The notes below the pieces were generated by a model that was not told the origin of the DNA, ran no database searches, and worked only from the letters and a program-made list of their open reading frames with translations. A stretch of 64,000 nucleotides of DNA from Curvularia sp. ZM96 (taxonomy: Eukaryota; Ascomycota; Dothideomycetes; Pleosporales; Pleosporaceae). The first letter of the stretch is position 1, and every line of letters starts with the position of its first letter. The stretch is from contig JAJGBQ010000009.1 in NCBI GenBank assembly GCA_022457065.1, positions 124,001-188,000 of the forward strand, written 5' to 3'. Position numbers and translations under genes: made by a program. Of this stretch, positions 51,209 to 63,154 are shown in pieces.

Positions 51209-54200
51209 ACCACAGTCCGCAACAAGCAAGCGATAGACATATTGATTAGTTACCTGGTTAGGCGTGGCACGAGCCAGAATGTGGTCCTTTTACGCCTAAC
51301 ACGGTAATTAATCCGTCAATCGTTCGCTTGCTGTGGACTGTGCAGAATAAGACCTTGTTACATGACACCTTACCCAACACCTTAATTGCGTCTTTGATTA
51401 CGAAAGACTGTGTGTGTGGTTTCCTTTCATCTTAACTTAGGCTCAAGCAAGCTTCCGGGATCAGGAATAGCATGTAGCCCATGGATACAGTAGTGTTTTC
51501 TTTGCATAACAAGTCTACATTGGCAGCTTCAACGCCTAAGCCCACATCTGCTTGAATTTACCATCAAACTCCCCCTTCAAACACAGAAACGCTTTTAGTA
51601 CCTTTGGTAGGCGCATGCCTACATCATCCCATCCCTCCATCTCATCATCCTCATCATCCCAAACTCCAATTGGAGCCCAAACGTTTGTTGAGGCTGAGTC
51701 ATTACCTTCCTGTCCTGCATTATCGTCACTTCCGATTGTCTTGTTATCGTCCTTCGATTCTTCATGCACGTCACCACTGCCTTTCAGATCAGTTGCGTCT
51801 GCCTCGGATGGTGAGGAGGGTTTTATGAAATTGGTCAAAGCTGTTATGATCGTTGCGAGGACGAGAGAGAAGTCTGGTTATTCGTTAGCAAACAATCATC
51901 AATGTTTTGGAGGAAACATACCGTTCAGGTGGAACCAGACATCGGATCTGCGGATCTTGTTTGCTTTCTCTAGGGCATTCAGATCTCCATGTTTGTAGAA
52001 GTCGTACAAGTACGCGTTGAGTGGTACTGTAGATTCCGGATGGATAGGCAAGTATGGCACAACAGCTTCTTCTAGAAAGACACCAGAACGTACAGTACCA
52101 CAGAGATCGGAGATACTATCAAATTCGTCGCCATGACCCGAAAGTGAGACGAAGTGGGAGCGAAGAACTGTGTGCTGATTCGCACTTGGGGTCATGTTGA
52201 ATTGCTCGTCCGACTGACCAATTCGTATCCCACTTAGTGGCAACGTGTCATCCGGATCCTTTAGATGCTGATCAGCGAAAGTTTTGACATAAGTGCGGAA
52301 GATTGCTAGGGTTTCGTTATTATGAGCTCGGAGCATCTTTTCCGCTTCCTTCGGCAACGGTGGTAAGAAGACGATCGAAGGCGACCGCTTCACGACCTCC
52401 TCGACAAACTCCCCATCGACGCGTTTGCATTGTTGCCGACCAAATATGTGTGACAATACAAGCATAAGTGTTGAACAAACGTGTTGGGGATTGGAATCGA
52501 TGCCCTGGCAGAGATCATGGAAGTATCCCGAACTGAGGAGGACGTGAAAAGCCCAGGCGGAGTTCTCGGTGTAGTATAAGTGATTGACACACCCAGCAAA
52601 GTTGATTGGCGAACCATGAAGATCCAGCAAGGACTGGCGTCGAAGATACTCGATTGAGAAGCGAAGATGGTGTAGGACAGCCATTTTGGATTTGGGGGAG
52701 CCAAGGTAGAGTCGAGGCTGGGAAAGAATAGAGTTGATTGTACGAATTGCGAAGTCGGAGTTGCTTGAGCCATGGAGCAAAGTGGCTAGCCGCAAGACGA
52801 GCGATGTTGTGATAGGAAAATGTCCGTTCAGATCTGGAAGTCTTGAGCTTATGAGACGGAACACTCTTTCAACAGGGATTCCAAGAAACAGGATATTCCC
52901 AAGTAGGTCAAACCCTCTTCGACCAGCTCGACCAGCACACTGGCGGAAGTTGAGCGCAGTAAGGAAAACAGAGTCTCCAGCGAAAACTACAGTTTTACAG
53001 GGCATATTGATGCCCAGCGCAAGAGTGCCTGTAGCAATTACAACTTGCAGGTAGCCTCTACGGAAAAGTATCTCCACCATTTGACGATATTTCCGATTCA
53101 TACCTGCATGGTGGACGCCGATGCCTCGGCTCAAAGCACTGATAAGCCATTCTGCGACGCCTCGATCACGGAGTTGCTGCTTGTATATGTTGAGCTCCGA
53201 TTGCAGCAGTTTATGCATGTTGGCGAAGTGGAAGCCATTGATCGGGGCACGAGGATCGAAACCATCCCACTTGGTATGCTCTGCAGACGCGGCTTCGCGT
53301 TCACGGTCCAATCTCGACACTCTCTCTTCGTCATCCTTCTCTCTCTTGTTGTCGCCTCCACGCTTAGCTTTCATTCTGGCTGTGCTCTTTCCATCCTTAG
53401 ACTTGGCCTTGATCACTTCTTGGTCTTTCTTGAACTTTTCGAATGCCGCAAGTTTCTCTTTCCACGAGGTACTCGTGTTTTTCCAAGCTAACTCATTCAT
53501 CTCCAGTTCTTTCATCACATCTTTCGTTAGATTTTCACACTGACTACGATCGTAATTGAAAACAATCGCTGGAAGAGCGTTCTTAGCATGCAGATCGGTA
53601 AGCGCTGGGAGAATGATCGAAGAAAGGCTCTCTGTATTGACGTTCCTGGCTTCAAATTTGCTACCGGAAATTTGTTTCGTGCTGAGAAGGTTGCGAGTTG
53701 TGGGCTTGACCAGCGTTTTGCTCAGATCCTGCTGAACTTTCTCAAATGGCGAGCCCCCACAGTTCATCCATTCCAGCAACTTAACCTTGAGTTTCTTCTC
53801 CCATTCGAAAATATGGATCTTTTTGATTACATCCGGAAGTGCTTCGAGGCTGAGATTGGGTGGAACAACATACTCCTTTGTTGCGTGCTTTTTCATCGTT
53901 TGCCAGAGCCAAAGACAGTCCCGAGCCTCCAGATGGAGATCTTTCGGCATTTCTCGAGATTTTTTATTCAAACTCGAGACAGGATGAACGAAACGAAAGG
54001 CTTCCATTCCGTCTAGGCCTGGCGTATGTATAGGAGAGCTTTCCGGTAGACCTGTAAAGCAAAACTTCTTTGGAGGAACGTAGATGAATTTCCGCAAGTC
54101 CGAGTATCGGTGGTGGTGCTCAATTGTGACAAGTTTGTTCCCATTTGCTTCTTGAGTTGACCCAAGCCAGGTACTGAACTCCTCTGGATTTCCAACCGTT

Positions 54201-56808
54201 GCAGAGAGGGCTATGATAGGACAAGGTGACTGCAACAGCAACTGTTCCCAGACCACTCCATCTTCTGCCTGACCGATGCAATGGACTTCGTCGAATATTA
54301 TCCGCTTGATCCGGCAGCTCCAAGAGTTTTCCTTCTCAGCATTGAAGGGAGCTAGCAACATAATCTGGAGGATGTGTGGCACGGTCACCAAGATCTGACA
54401 TCCAGTAGCGTTGTTGATTCGATAGTCCCGTGTGTGAATTGCCCAGACCGATTTCCCGGGCCGTTTGAAGGACTTGGAAAAACGTGCTTGGATTTCAGCG
54501 GCAATCTGATTAACAAGAGCTTTGGTCGGTGCAACGTAGACGATGACGCCATCGTCATCATTCGTGAGGACTTGCTTCATCGCATAGAAGGAGATGAACG
54601 TCTTGCCAGCACTAGTTGGTGCAACAACGAACAAAGAATGGTTCTCATCAATCGCATCAAGAACCTTGCGCTGCCATGCATCGGGACGGAACGGGACACG
54701 TTCGTCTATAGCTGAGCCAATTTCCCTCTCAAGGTACGATCCACAATGCTCCAACTGGAACATCTTTGCGCCGCCTGGGATGGATAATTTGTTGCGGTTC
54801 ATGGAGGCAGACACAGAAGCTCTTGAGATCTTTGTCTCGTTGAATACGCAAGTGAATTCGAGTGGCCGACTGGTAGCCTCCGCCTCGTATTTGAGCGCAG
54901 GGAGTTTCAAGACTTTCAAGATCACTTCTAGGGAAGCCAAAATCTCTGGTGTCATTCCTGACCTCGTCTTCAGCAACTCCAGAAGTGTGTTCCAGATTAA
55001 AGCTGCAAAGCTTCCACCAGCTTCTACAGCCGTGCTGTTATGACGTTCCATCCAGATCCGAAGTAGGCAGTCTATTGTGTATAGCTCCACTTCTGGCTTC
55101 ATCAAACTGTCATAACGTAATCTCATGGAGTAATCCCGGGCTGTGAGGTACCGAAGTTGCAGATTAGATTGACAACCGAGCTCCTTACACTTCACTCTCC
55201 AGTAAGCAGCGTCGATATCTCCTTTGGATTGAGTCTTTGCTGCCTTGATAGCGGCTGCCGCTTCAAGAGCCATAGTCTTCCCACTCTTCTTTATCGGCTT
55301 GCTCGTTTTTTTGCCACCTTTAGAGCACCCTCCTTTCTCAAGCTGGTTCGAACGGCCGGGTGCATCCAGTACAAGAGCCTTTTGTGTTTTGGGTGGCTGT
55401 AGTCTCTGGTTCACAACGATAGTTTCAGGCTCCAAGACCTTCCCAGCTGCATTGGTGAGGCTGGCTGCATACGCATGCATTTCAGCCATATACAAATCAT
55501 TCCGACGGCGAGCAAAATATCCGAGCTTCTGCGTCGCCGTCTTCAATGCAAGGGTCTTTCTATGATTGTGCCAATGCGATAGTTCTTGGAAGACTTTGGC
55601 ATTGTCATGTGTTGCCCCGTTTGAGAATCTTTCATCCAGCTTCAGGCCAACGGGAGCAAGGTGCTTATCGAAAATAGCATTCTTGAAAGGGAGAACAGTC
55701 TGGTCGTTGCTAGGAACTGAGTAGCGATACCGGGCCGAGTCTTTGGAAACCTGATAATCGGTGGTCATACTAATAGGGAGTATTCCATCAAAACCATTCT
55801 TGGGGGCCTCATCGAATGTATCAAGCAGGCTGTCGTATTTCTTCTTGACAGCTTTGTTGGCTAGTAGCGTATTGCGAAGGCAGGCATCGCGGGTTAGAGC
55901 AGCAAGCAAGAACCCATCGAGGAGATCTGCAAGATTGACTGGGAGATTCAGGACATCGAGCTGCTCAGACAGTTCCTTATTGCAGAGTAGGGAAGCTGCA
56001 GTTTGTGCGAATGAACAGATGAGGGTCTGGGAAGTGTCGTCTGTGGTATTTGACGGCCTCCGGTTTGCAAGCGGGAAGTACTGAAGTGCAGCAGTATGTA
56101 GGAGGAAGGCGGAGGCTTCGTCACCAGATATTGTGCCGTGCTGCATCGCTGTACGGAGGACAAGGACAGTGACCACGTCTCTTTCTGACGGCTCAAAAAT
56201 CCCTCCCAAATTTTCCAACGCAGGGCTCTTGATGAAGGGTACATTGTGAAAAGCTGCGGCATAACAAAATGGGTCAAACCCCTTCCGATCCTGTTGTCGT
56301 GAGGACTCTAAAATCACAATCATCGCCTAGGACATCGTTAGAACGAGACATAACGCGACAGTGGAACTGGAAGACTTACCCTACTATCTGCGCATTGTAA
56401 TTCATTGATCAGGGCAACATTGTACCGATTACTCATGAACCAAAGAATCATAGCTCTAAGGTTTACTTTACGAAGGCGTCCGGCAGATGGAGAAGAAGCT
56501 GAGTTTTTCGTTTCACGCAGCAACACCTGATCTTCCTCGTATGCCTTGAGATCTTGGCTGCTATCTGAACGCAGTGCCGAATTTGACCCTGCGGCGTCTG
56601 GCATGGCGCCATCGTGACACATGACGAAGTAAGTGCCACTGTCATTGAGGTACTTCACAAACTCATCATCTGTAAATGAAGTAAACCGTTTGAACATGAC
56701 TCTCTTGTCCGAACTCAAGTTGCGTGCCAGATGCCTAAAGATAACCGATCGCGCCAGCGCATACTTAGGCCAGTCTGTCCGACCTGCATTTGGCGGGACA
56801 CAAAGCTC
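51209..56808. repeat. segmental duplication, copy 2
   Basis: Homologous to 6549-12152 along its whole length with few indels; protein-level differences between the two large helicase exons are scattered single substitutions. Here the homologous part lies within a complete helicase gene, so this is the likelier parental copy. Confidence 0.85.
51211..51342. mobile_element. MITE, family 2, copy 2
   Basis: A 132-bp copy of the element at 6551-6678 with inverted ends CACAGTCCGCAACAAGCAAG and CTTGCTGTGGACTGTG. It stands at the 3'-side edge of helicase copy 2, as copy 1 does at helicase copy 1. Confidence 0.65.
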
Positions 56809-57133
56809 TTCATTCTGGTCAAAGCAGACAACCTGGAACCGACATCTCCTTGAGAGCAAGTCTTGAAGGAACTTCTCAACGATGTAGACCGCGTGGAGCA
56901 GTTGAAAGCCATCTAGTCAATGCATAAACGCTCTGGTCAGATTTTAGTGGAAGCAATTCCTAGTACTTACTACCGAAGTTAAGCTTTGGATTGGAAAAGC
57001 ATTGAAGTAGGAGCGAATCGAATTCAACAAGGAATATTTCGCTGCCTGCGTAGTCGCCAATAAGATCTACACGACGAGAGGAGATGGATTTATACCAGGT
57101 CAATACAGCGTCCTTTTCTGAATTATGCCCCAT
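51536..57133 (-). CDS. DDX60-like SF2 RNA helicase, complete (copy 2)
   Basis: Four exons: 57133-56971, 56912-56380, 56326-51922 and 51873-51536, for 1812 residues. The N-terminal region, absent from copy 1, reads TWYKSISSRRVDLIGDYAGS, LLLQCFSNPKLNFG, then FQLLHAVYIVEKFLQDLLSR, a DDX60 family signature. The helicase core shows APTSAGKTF (motif I), FDEVHCIGQ (II), ALSATVGNPEEF (III) and QCAGRAGRRGFD (VI). The tail ends WFHLND-FSLVLATITTALTN across the last intron and FDGKFKQMWA. It should bind and unwind or remodel RNA; vertebrate DDX60 is antiviral, and a role against fungal viruses or in RNA decay is only a guess. The ATG at 57133 precedes the first conserved block. A possible upstream coding exon cannot be excluded. 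Confidence 0.85.
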
Positions 57134-58411
57134 AGCAGCGCCAACGAGGAGAGGTTGATAGAGGATTTGGATCATCTGTGCATTCCAGAAGCTATGCTTA
57201 TTACTCGAGCCGAGCACACCGCAACTGTTGTGTAACCCAGCGTATCACAATTTCATGCAAGGCAAACGTCAGGACATGCACGTGGCAATACATCAATGTT
57301 GGACCGCTTGGGAGGTTCGGCCGGGCCTATTGAACGCCAAAATCAAAGCTAGTGCAACTTTGCCTCGAGATAACGCAGCCACATTATGTTGCACCTACTC
57401 CTTGAATGGTCACAAGCGCTCACTAACATCCATCCTTATGGGTCGAACATCCCTCCGCAGCGAACCATTAATATCATTCAAGCACGTTCTGCCCAAGTCG
57501 CAGAGATGATTAGATTTAAGTACACATTTGATTGCTCTTGATATCTATCTCTATCTATTACAAGCCTCAAATAGTAAAATTACAGCAATCTAAGGGGCTC
57601 ATACGAATCTTTTGTGTTGAGCGTTGAAGCTGCAACGGCAGTACACCCCTGTTCTACATTTCACAGCAATGCGGCTTGCTTATTCGGAGGTCTTATATGA
57701 CTTATAATGAATTAATAAAGTCCTAGATATTACATGAAGATATGCAGCCTCTGTGTAGATGCACCCCGAGTTTATCCGGCCCGCTGCAACTTTCGTTCGC
57801 TTTTCGCGAAAGGACTTTGCGTGCTGACACAGCAGGTTTAGAACAATTAGCGGCCTGCAATGTACACTTGCGCTATACCAAAACGGCTCAATGTGTAGCA
57901 CGAAGCTTGAGAGGCTTCGTCCGGCCATCACTTCGACGCACGGTCGCTTGCTAGCTACTATTCTTAGAAGTCGACTGAATATCAATTTCTCGCGGTTCTT
58001 GTCGACTATGTGTGGAACAAATATTGTATGGCCTCGACATTCTTAACAAACATAAAGATAATTACACAGATTTACACAGACCTTCTAACAATTTATCTAC
58101 CGTTCCTTGCCTAAGTCACCTGACAAAGCCAGACTCTTCCTGATCCTAGCCTTACGATGATTGGCGCAAGGCCGGCGCTAAAGCAATTCTGACGAACATG
58201 CGCTGATTCGCCGCTCCACTTCAGCGGGATGAGTAACGCCAATGAAAGTACTTGATGCACCCGAGTGTACGACGACTGTGCCTCAACTGCCCACCTGGGC
58301 TGTGCAGCGTTCATCAAAAATCCCTCAAAAGTACATCTTTCCTCCAACCTCCTTCTGAATACCTCAGTCCCCGCACATAGCAAACCATCATCAAAACCAG
58401 TCGTCGACAAC
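57134..58411. other. intergenic stretch without a recognisable gene
   Basis: Short open frames on both strands (for example 57228-57509, 57742-57954) have no recognisable motif and no consistent splice partners. The stretch must hold the promoter of the helicase (minus strand) and of the gene at 58412 (plus strand). Confidence 0.5.
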
Positions 58412-58957
58412 ATGGCGCACGATCAGCCCGTAGCTCCTTCTATTGTTGGGCCCGAAACTTGGCATATCTGCACACCTTCTGCATCTTCCGAAAATACCAC
58501 AAAGAACACTTTGAGTAACGAAATTCCGCAATCTTCCATCCCATGGCCTGGGCGAACCTTCATCATTCGATCTCGCAAGAACGGACAAGTTATCACGTTC
58601 TTGGACGGCGAGGTCGTGATGGACAAACTAGGAGGGCTTGGTACTTTCAGGTGGCGATGCGTCGAGGAGAAAGGTTGGATAGGGTTTAAGGATCCAGCTT
58701 CTGCGCAATATCTTGGTTATCATGAACATGGACTTCTGTTTTGTAGATCTCCTCATCATCGAAACAACGAATACATATGTCCCCGAATGCGCCCAGAAGG
58801 TGGATGCGTTCTGCTAGTAATTCACGATGAGAATCTTCGTCCCTTAGGTGTATTCGCAACCGAATCGGAGAATGGGATCAAACAGAAAATCAAGATCATG
58901 GACTGGAGCTCTGAGGAGATTGTGTGGGATTTTATTGAGGTACAAAGTCAAGAATAA
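58412..58957 (+). CDS. hypothetical protein, fungal PWPGRTF/RMRPEGG family
   Basis: 181 residues from the ATG at 58412; the frame is open upstream to 58265 but the family-like part starts later. Recognisable blocks are IPWPGRTFIIRSRKNGQVIT, LDGEVVMDKLGGLGTFRWRC, GWIGFKDPASAQYLGY and MRPEGGCVLLVIHDENLRPL, ending IVWDFIEV. I recall similar small proteins in Pleosporales and related fungi. The alternation of short beta segments with W/G-rich turns suggests a beta-trefoil-like fold, as in proteins that bind ligands on exposed loops. There is no signal peptide or membrane helix. No function is known to me. It seems intact. Confidence 0.65.
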   Translation: MAHDQPVAPSIVGPETWHICTPSASSENTTKNTLSNEIPQSSIPWPGRTFIIRSRKNGQVITFLDGEVVMDKLGGLGTFRWRCVEEKGWIGFKDPASAQYLGYHEHGLLFCRSPHHRNNEYICPRMRPEGGCVLLVIHDENLRPLGVFATESENGIKQKIKIMDWSSEEIVWDFIEVQSQE

Positions 58958-59401
58958 TGACGACTACTAGGGCGGATATGCTGATGCAAATGTACGCTTT
59001 GTTGGAAAATATCACACTAATATAGCCACCTGTTTGTTCGTGATGAAGCAGGAGCTGACCTTTGTCGTGTTCACCAGAGTGTTGTGCCCGACATCCCAAA
59101 CCGCAAATTCTATGGGTGTCCCATCATCATTGCGGCTTTGATATGCCTCCCTATTGTGATGACTCTAACCTTGGTGCGTCCATACGTCCGCGTGTATATT
59201 CTACGCAAATAGACATTAGATGATTGTAAGTCTCTGGTTTCTGAATTCCCGTCCTCATTATTGACAGACCCCAGATAGTTATATATAATTGTATTGAGTG
59301 TGGTGCATTTCGATGCAAACAAGAAGTCAGCACACAGCGACAGACGGCGGCGTCATCAGACTCGCTCATTTGCTGTATCATCCGCTTCTACAAGTTGCCT
59401 A

Positions 59402-59522
59402 ACCTAGGCAAGAATAACGTTAGCTTCTTTAGCACGTTCCGCTTCGGTGTCTTTTCGAGCTCTTGCAGTGTCCATCCGCGGGTAAACCATCTCCTTTCCT
59501 CACGTATAAACTCAGGCTGCTG
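59402..59522 (-). pseudogene. HET-domain (heterokaryon incompatibility) fragment
   Basis: The minus strand reads QPEFIREERRWFTRGWTLQE and LEKTPKRNVLKKLTLFL. RWFTRGWTLQEL is the hallmark of HET domains of fungal non-self-recognition proteins. The upstream codons, where AINSMYRWY-like sequence should be, are degenerate (a stop follows SMYF). Only about 40 residues survive. The rest of 58960-60750 shows scattered short frames and no confident gene; 60050-60160 reads as an unidentified exon-like frame (YAGAISLAVVTIGAGKLGVK). Confidence 0.55.
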
Positions 59523-59974
59523 CTTACTGCGTATAAGATCGTTACTAACAGAAGTACATGGAGAACTGCGGGAATAGAAGTAGCGCAGCAGCGTACTGCT
59601 GTATCATCTTGATACAGTATAGAGAATAGAGAGCATCCAGATCCAAAGAAGCCATCGTGAATCGTGGTAGGTGCACCAGCTCAGATACCAGCAGGACCCT
59701 GCAATCCATCAAAGATGTCGCGAGCTGAGGATGTCGGCTTCCGTTGTATTCTTAGCTTGGTGATACAGCCTACATGAAGCCCAAGGCGGGGTAAGTAAGG
59801 CGCTGGGGCAGCAAGCTTATTTGTATTCAACTATTTGCTAGCATGAGCTGTCGCAATATGTACCCATATTAAGTTAGCATCGCTATCCTCGATAAATGCA
59901 GGTTCCTTTTTCGTTAGTTCTAGGGTACGGTTATGTATGTAAACGCATTATGTTCTGGTTGATATGTAACTATG

Positions 59975-60018
59975 GTTATTAGTCAGTCAGTAACCACGTG
60001 ACTATACATGGTACTTCT
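59975..60018. repeat. 44-bp inverted repeat, arm 2
   Basis: Reverse complement of 30948-30991 with 2-3 mismatches (ends ACTATACATGGTACTTCT). It is followed by AGGCTTAC, which also occurs at 31079-31086. Confidence 0.65.
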
Positions 60019-60754
60019 AGGCTTACAAAAATACCAAGCGTATGACCCTTCGGAATCTACGCAGGTGCCATTTCGCTAGCTGTGGTCACCATCGGGGCCG
60101 GCAAATTAGGGGTCAAAGATCAAAAACAATCCGTCATCATACCGGTACGTATGTCATACATGGTCTTGGTAGGTTTCTGGTCGTTTGAAGTGGCTTTCCT
60201 GCTGCAGATTTTGAACTTATCTACTCCTCGTATTGAACTCTTGTGATTCTGCCGCGCCAGCCTCGATCACTAACGTTGCCCCAGAGGTAGTAATAGGAAT
60301 AGGAATATAGATCGTCTTTACCTTCACTTTTCACGCTGTCAAGGTTGTCACACTCACGAAAAACCTCGGATTAAGTTCCTGTAACCCATTATGTCATTGC
60401 GGAGAGGCAAGTGGGAGATAAATGTCTAAGCATAACATGAGGGTTTCGAGGGGGCTGCACTTTGTCTGCAGCTACGGTAAATGTAGGCACTACGCCCCAA
60501 ACTTCAACAGCGAGCGTTGTCACATCAGCGTGAGTAGAGATATGATCAGTTTTCTTACACGACTAGGCATTGTTCAGTACGAAGCATTATATGGTACCTA
60601 TACTAGCTTTGATTCACTATAGATAAGCTGACCGAACCACACTCATTGTACCCGTACAGAACGCGACTCTCACTTATGTGCCACTCAAAATCTTTTTACG
60701 ACTACAATGGCTATGACGCAACAGCTCCAGGCAGAACACCAAAGAGTTGGTCTC

Positions 60755-61997
60755 CTATTTTGTGGAAACAGCCATCGTAAACCTTGTGGATGGCGCTGTG
60801 TTGGCTTCGAAGTCAGGGAGTTTGAGGTCAGGAAATATCTTTTGCACCTTTCGCGCAAGGTACTGCGACCAGGTGCCTTCCGCTCGACGGAATGTTGTTG
60901 CAGCCCAACGCTTCGCAATAAGCTCCTCTTCTTCTTCAGATAGTTGCGGTAGGTGGCCTAGGGGCAGGTATTCCATCTTTGCGGACCACGCAAAATCGAA
61001 AAACAATGGGAAGGAGAAACGAGGCTGCGAACTCTGTGACGGCCGCTGTACACGGTGGGGACGAGAGCGATATCGACCTCCTGTGATTCGGTCGAACATA
61101 TCGCCAACTTGAGAGCGATCAACGCACGACTCATGTGCAAACCACAGGGTACTTACTGTTCACAATAAATGAGTTCTCGATGAGAGGTATATCAATCCAA
61201 CAGTCGGATGGTGAGAGGACCTTGAATAGTGTTGTCAATATATGATAGAGTACCAAGTTACGGAAACCTACCTGTAGACCCGGAGAATCGACCTTTAGAA
61301 TGGTAAGGTAGCCGAAATCTAACAACAAGCGTCAGCAGCCAACAAATATAGAATCCCAAGCTCTCTTACCAGTATGTTCGCCGATGCCGAAATTCTCTTG
61401 GGTGTTGTTCTCTGGTGCAACAGTATTACCGTCGAGGCAAGGATATTTGAAAATTCTGAAGAGCACAATAGGCTCTGGCTCCAGGAGTTTCTCACGTAGG
61501 TGACTTTGCGGCAAGCACAGAGCCATAGAAAATACATCTGTAAGCATCTTTCCCAGTTCTGTCACCTCTTCTATGTACTGCAATACTTGTTGTCGCATGC
61601 TGGGCAGAGTCTGGTCAGGAAACCGATTCTTGCCGTGTAAAGGAAGACCGGAAAGATGATGGTTGTCCGCATGCTCAGGGCCAAAATAAAGCCCCTCCTT
61701 CCAGTCCAGGTGGCCGTGGGTGTACTCGCCACCAAGTGGCATATAGCCACGCCAGGCTGCGCCTCCCTCTCGGACATCTAGGTCAGATTTGGTTCTCAAA
61801 GGCAGATTGAAGAAGTCTTTCGAAACGGAAAGGAGAGATGATTGAGTATCCGTCGAGATGTTGGCGCCTGTGATTACAAAGAAACCCCAGGTGGAGGCGG
61901 CATGGTGTACTGCTTGAACAACTTGCCGCGCCGCGAAAGAATCGGGTCCGTTACGGTAGTAGGCAGCGAGATCGACGATCGGAACTTCCTCGGTCAT
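60755..61997 (-). CDS. 2-oxoglutarate/Fe(II)-dependent dioxygenase (isopenicillin-N-synthase-like)
   Basis: Four exons: 61997-61370, 61318-61272, 61220-61157 and 61107-60755, totalling 363 residues. The N-terminal DIOX_N region begins EEVPIVDLAAYYRNG and includes WGFFVITGAN and MPLGGEYTHGHLDWKEGLYF. The iron site is FGIGEHT-DFGYLTILKVD (His and Asp of HxD, spanning the first intron) and SRPHRVQR (second His), followed by QPRFSFPLFFD, whose Arg and Ser bind 2-oxoglutarate. Such enzymes hydroxylate or desaturate small molecules or flavonoid-, gibberellin- or alkaloid-like substrates; the substrate cannot be told here. No partner biosynthetic genes lie nearby. All catalytic residues are present and the splice sites are canonical. 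Confidence 0.88.
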
Positions 61998-62096
61998 AGT
62001 TCAGGTTGACATAACCATTTAGCTGATAAAAAGGTATCAAGGCAGCCACTGCAGCGACTGATGGGTTAACTTAAATGATCTTCGGCTATATACATA

Positions 62097-62295
62097 TACA
62101 GTTACTAGCGAATGCGGCTTCACCTCTGCGCATGGCTGCAAACACGGTTTTGCTCAACCCGACCTTCCGTACGTAGCTTAGCGCTAGGTGTTGTCTGCAA
62201 AACAATCGATATGATTGGCCAGTTATCAATGAAATGATGACTGGACTCGAGCGAGCCTGCCTGCAATGGTGAAGCCGCAATCGCTAGCGGCTATA
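62097..62295. mobile_element. MITE, family 1, copy C
   Basis: A 199-bp copy with ends TACAGTTACTAGCGAATGCG and AATCGCTAGCGGCTATA and the shared core ACCTTCCGTACGTAGCTTAG. It is diverged from the other copies. Confidence 0.75.
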
Positions 62296-62559
62296 TGCAC
62301 CTACCTTGCTAGAAACCAACTCGCTAGCTACTGGCTGTGCTTTCCACTCAAGTCATACACCAACGTAAGCGTTTGGCCAGCCTGCACGTCTCCGCGTGGA
62401 GCGATGACAGTATCATTCTAGGTGGGCCATCTGTGTCAGGAGGCCAAGATCAGCATGGTAAGCACACAAGTCTGATGGCAGTCAGCGCTACTCGGGTCGT
62501 GCCGCCCCACCCAGCATCACGTCAGTTGGCGATTTCAGTGGTCGTGACCATACAGTTGT

Positions 62560-62777
62560 TACAGTGATTAGCGATTGCGGCTTCACCCTTACAGTCGTTA
62601 GCGATTGCGGCTTCACTCTTCAACACGGCTGCGCAGCGGTTTCGAACAGCCCCACCTTCTGTACATAGCTTAGCGCGAGCAGTCAGCTGAACATGATTGG
62701 TCAATCTTCAGTCTCATGATGACGAAACTTTCAGAATGCTGCCTGCAAGGGTGAAGCCGCAATCGCTAATTACTGTA
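62560..62777. mobile_element. MITE, family 1, copy D with duplicated left end
   Basis: The complete copy is 62590-62777. A second left terminal repeat (62560-62589, TACAGTGATTAGCGATTGCG) abuts it, so two left ends stand in tandem. The inner part is nearly identical to copy A, including AGCAGTCAGCTGAACATGAT. Confidence 0.8.
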
Positions 62778-62932
62778 CACGCAGCTGCGCAACGGTTTTG
62801 AACAGTCTCACTCTCTGTATATAGCTTAACGCTGCAGGATGGCCGATGTTATGGGCCAGTCGTTGATCTAATGATGACTGATCTTGTGGAATGCCGCACG
62901 AAGAGGTGAAGCCGCAATCGCTAACGACTGTA
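62778..62932. mobile_element. MITE, family 1, copy E, left end missing
   Basis: Starts within the core (CGCAGCTGCGCAACGGTTTT) directly at the right end of copy D and finishes with a good right end (GTGAAGCCGCAATCGCTAAC, then GACTGTA). Copies D and E may share a terminal repeat. Confidence 0.65.
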
Positions 62933-63154
62933 TATCGTCATATGCTTGCTGTTCGATGTAACAAGCTAGCAGACTCTGTTACGTGTCTATATGCAATTGG
63001 GAGGGTTTGACGAACGCATACGACTCTACATGATCGTCGCAACAAGAACGCGCGACGCTAACGTAAAGCGTGTATTGCGACATCTCATGTTCGCAAATAA
63101 CCAAACACAGCTTAGCGCATCAACGGTGACTCAATATGCAGCCTTGCTTCATAT

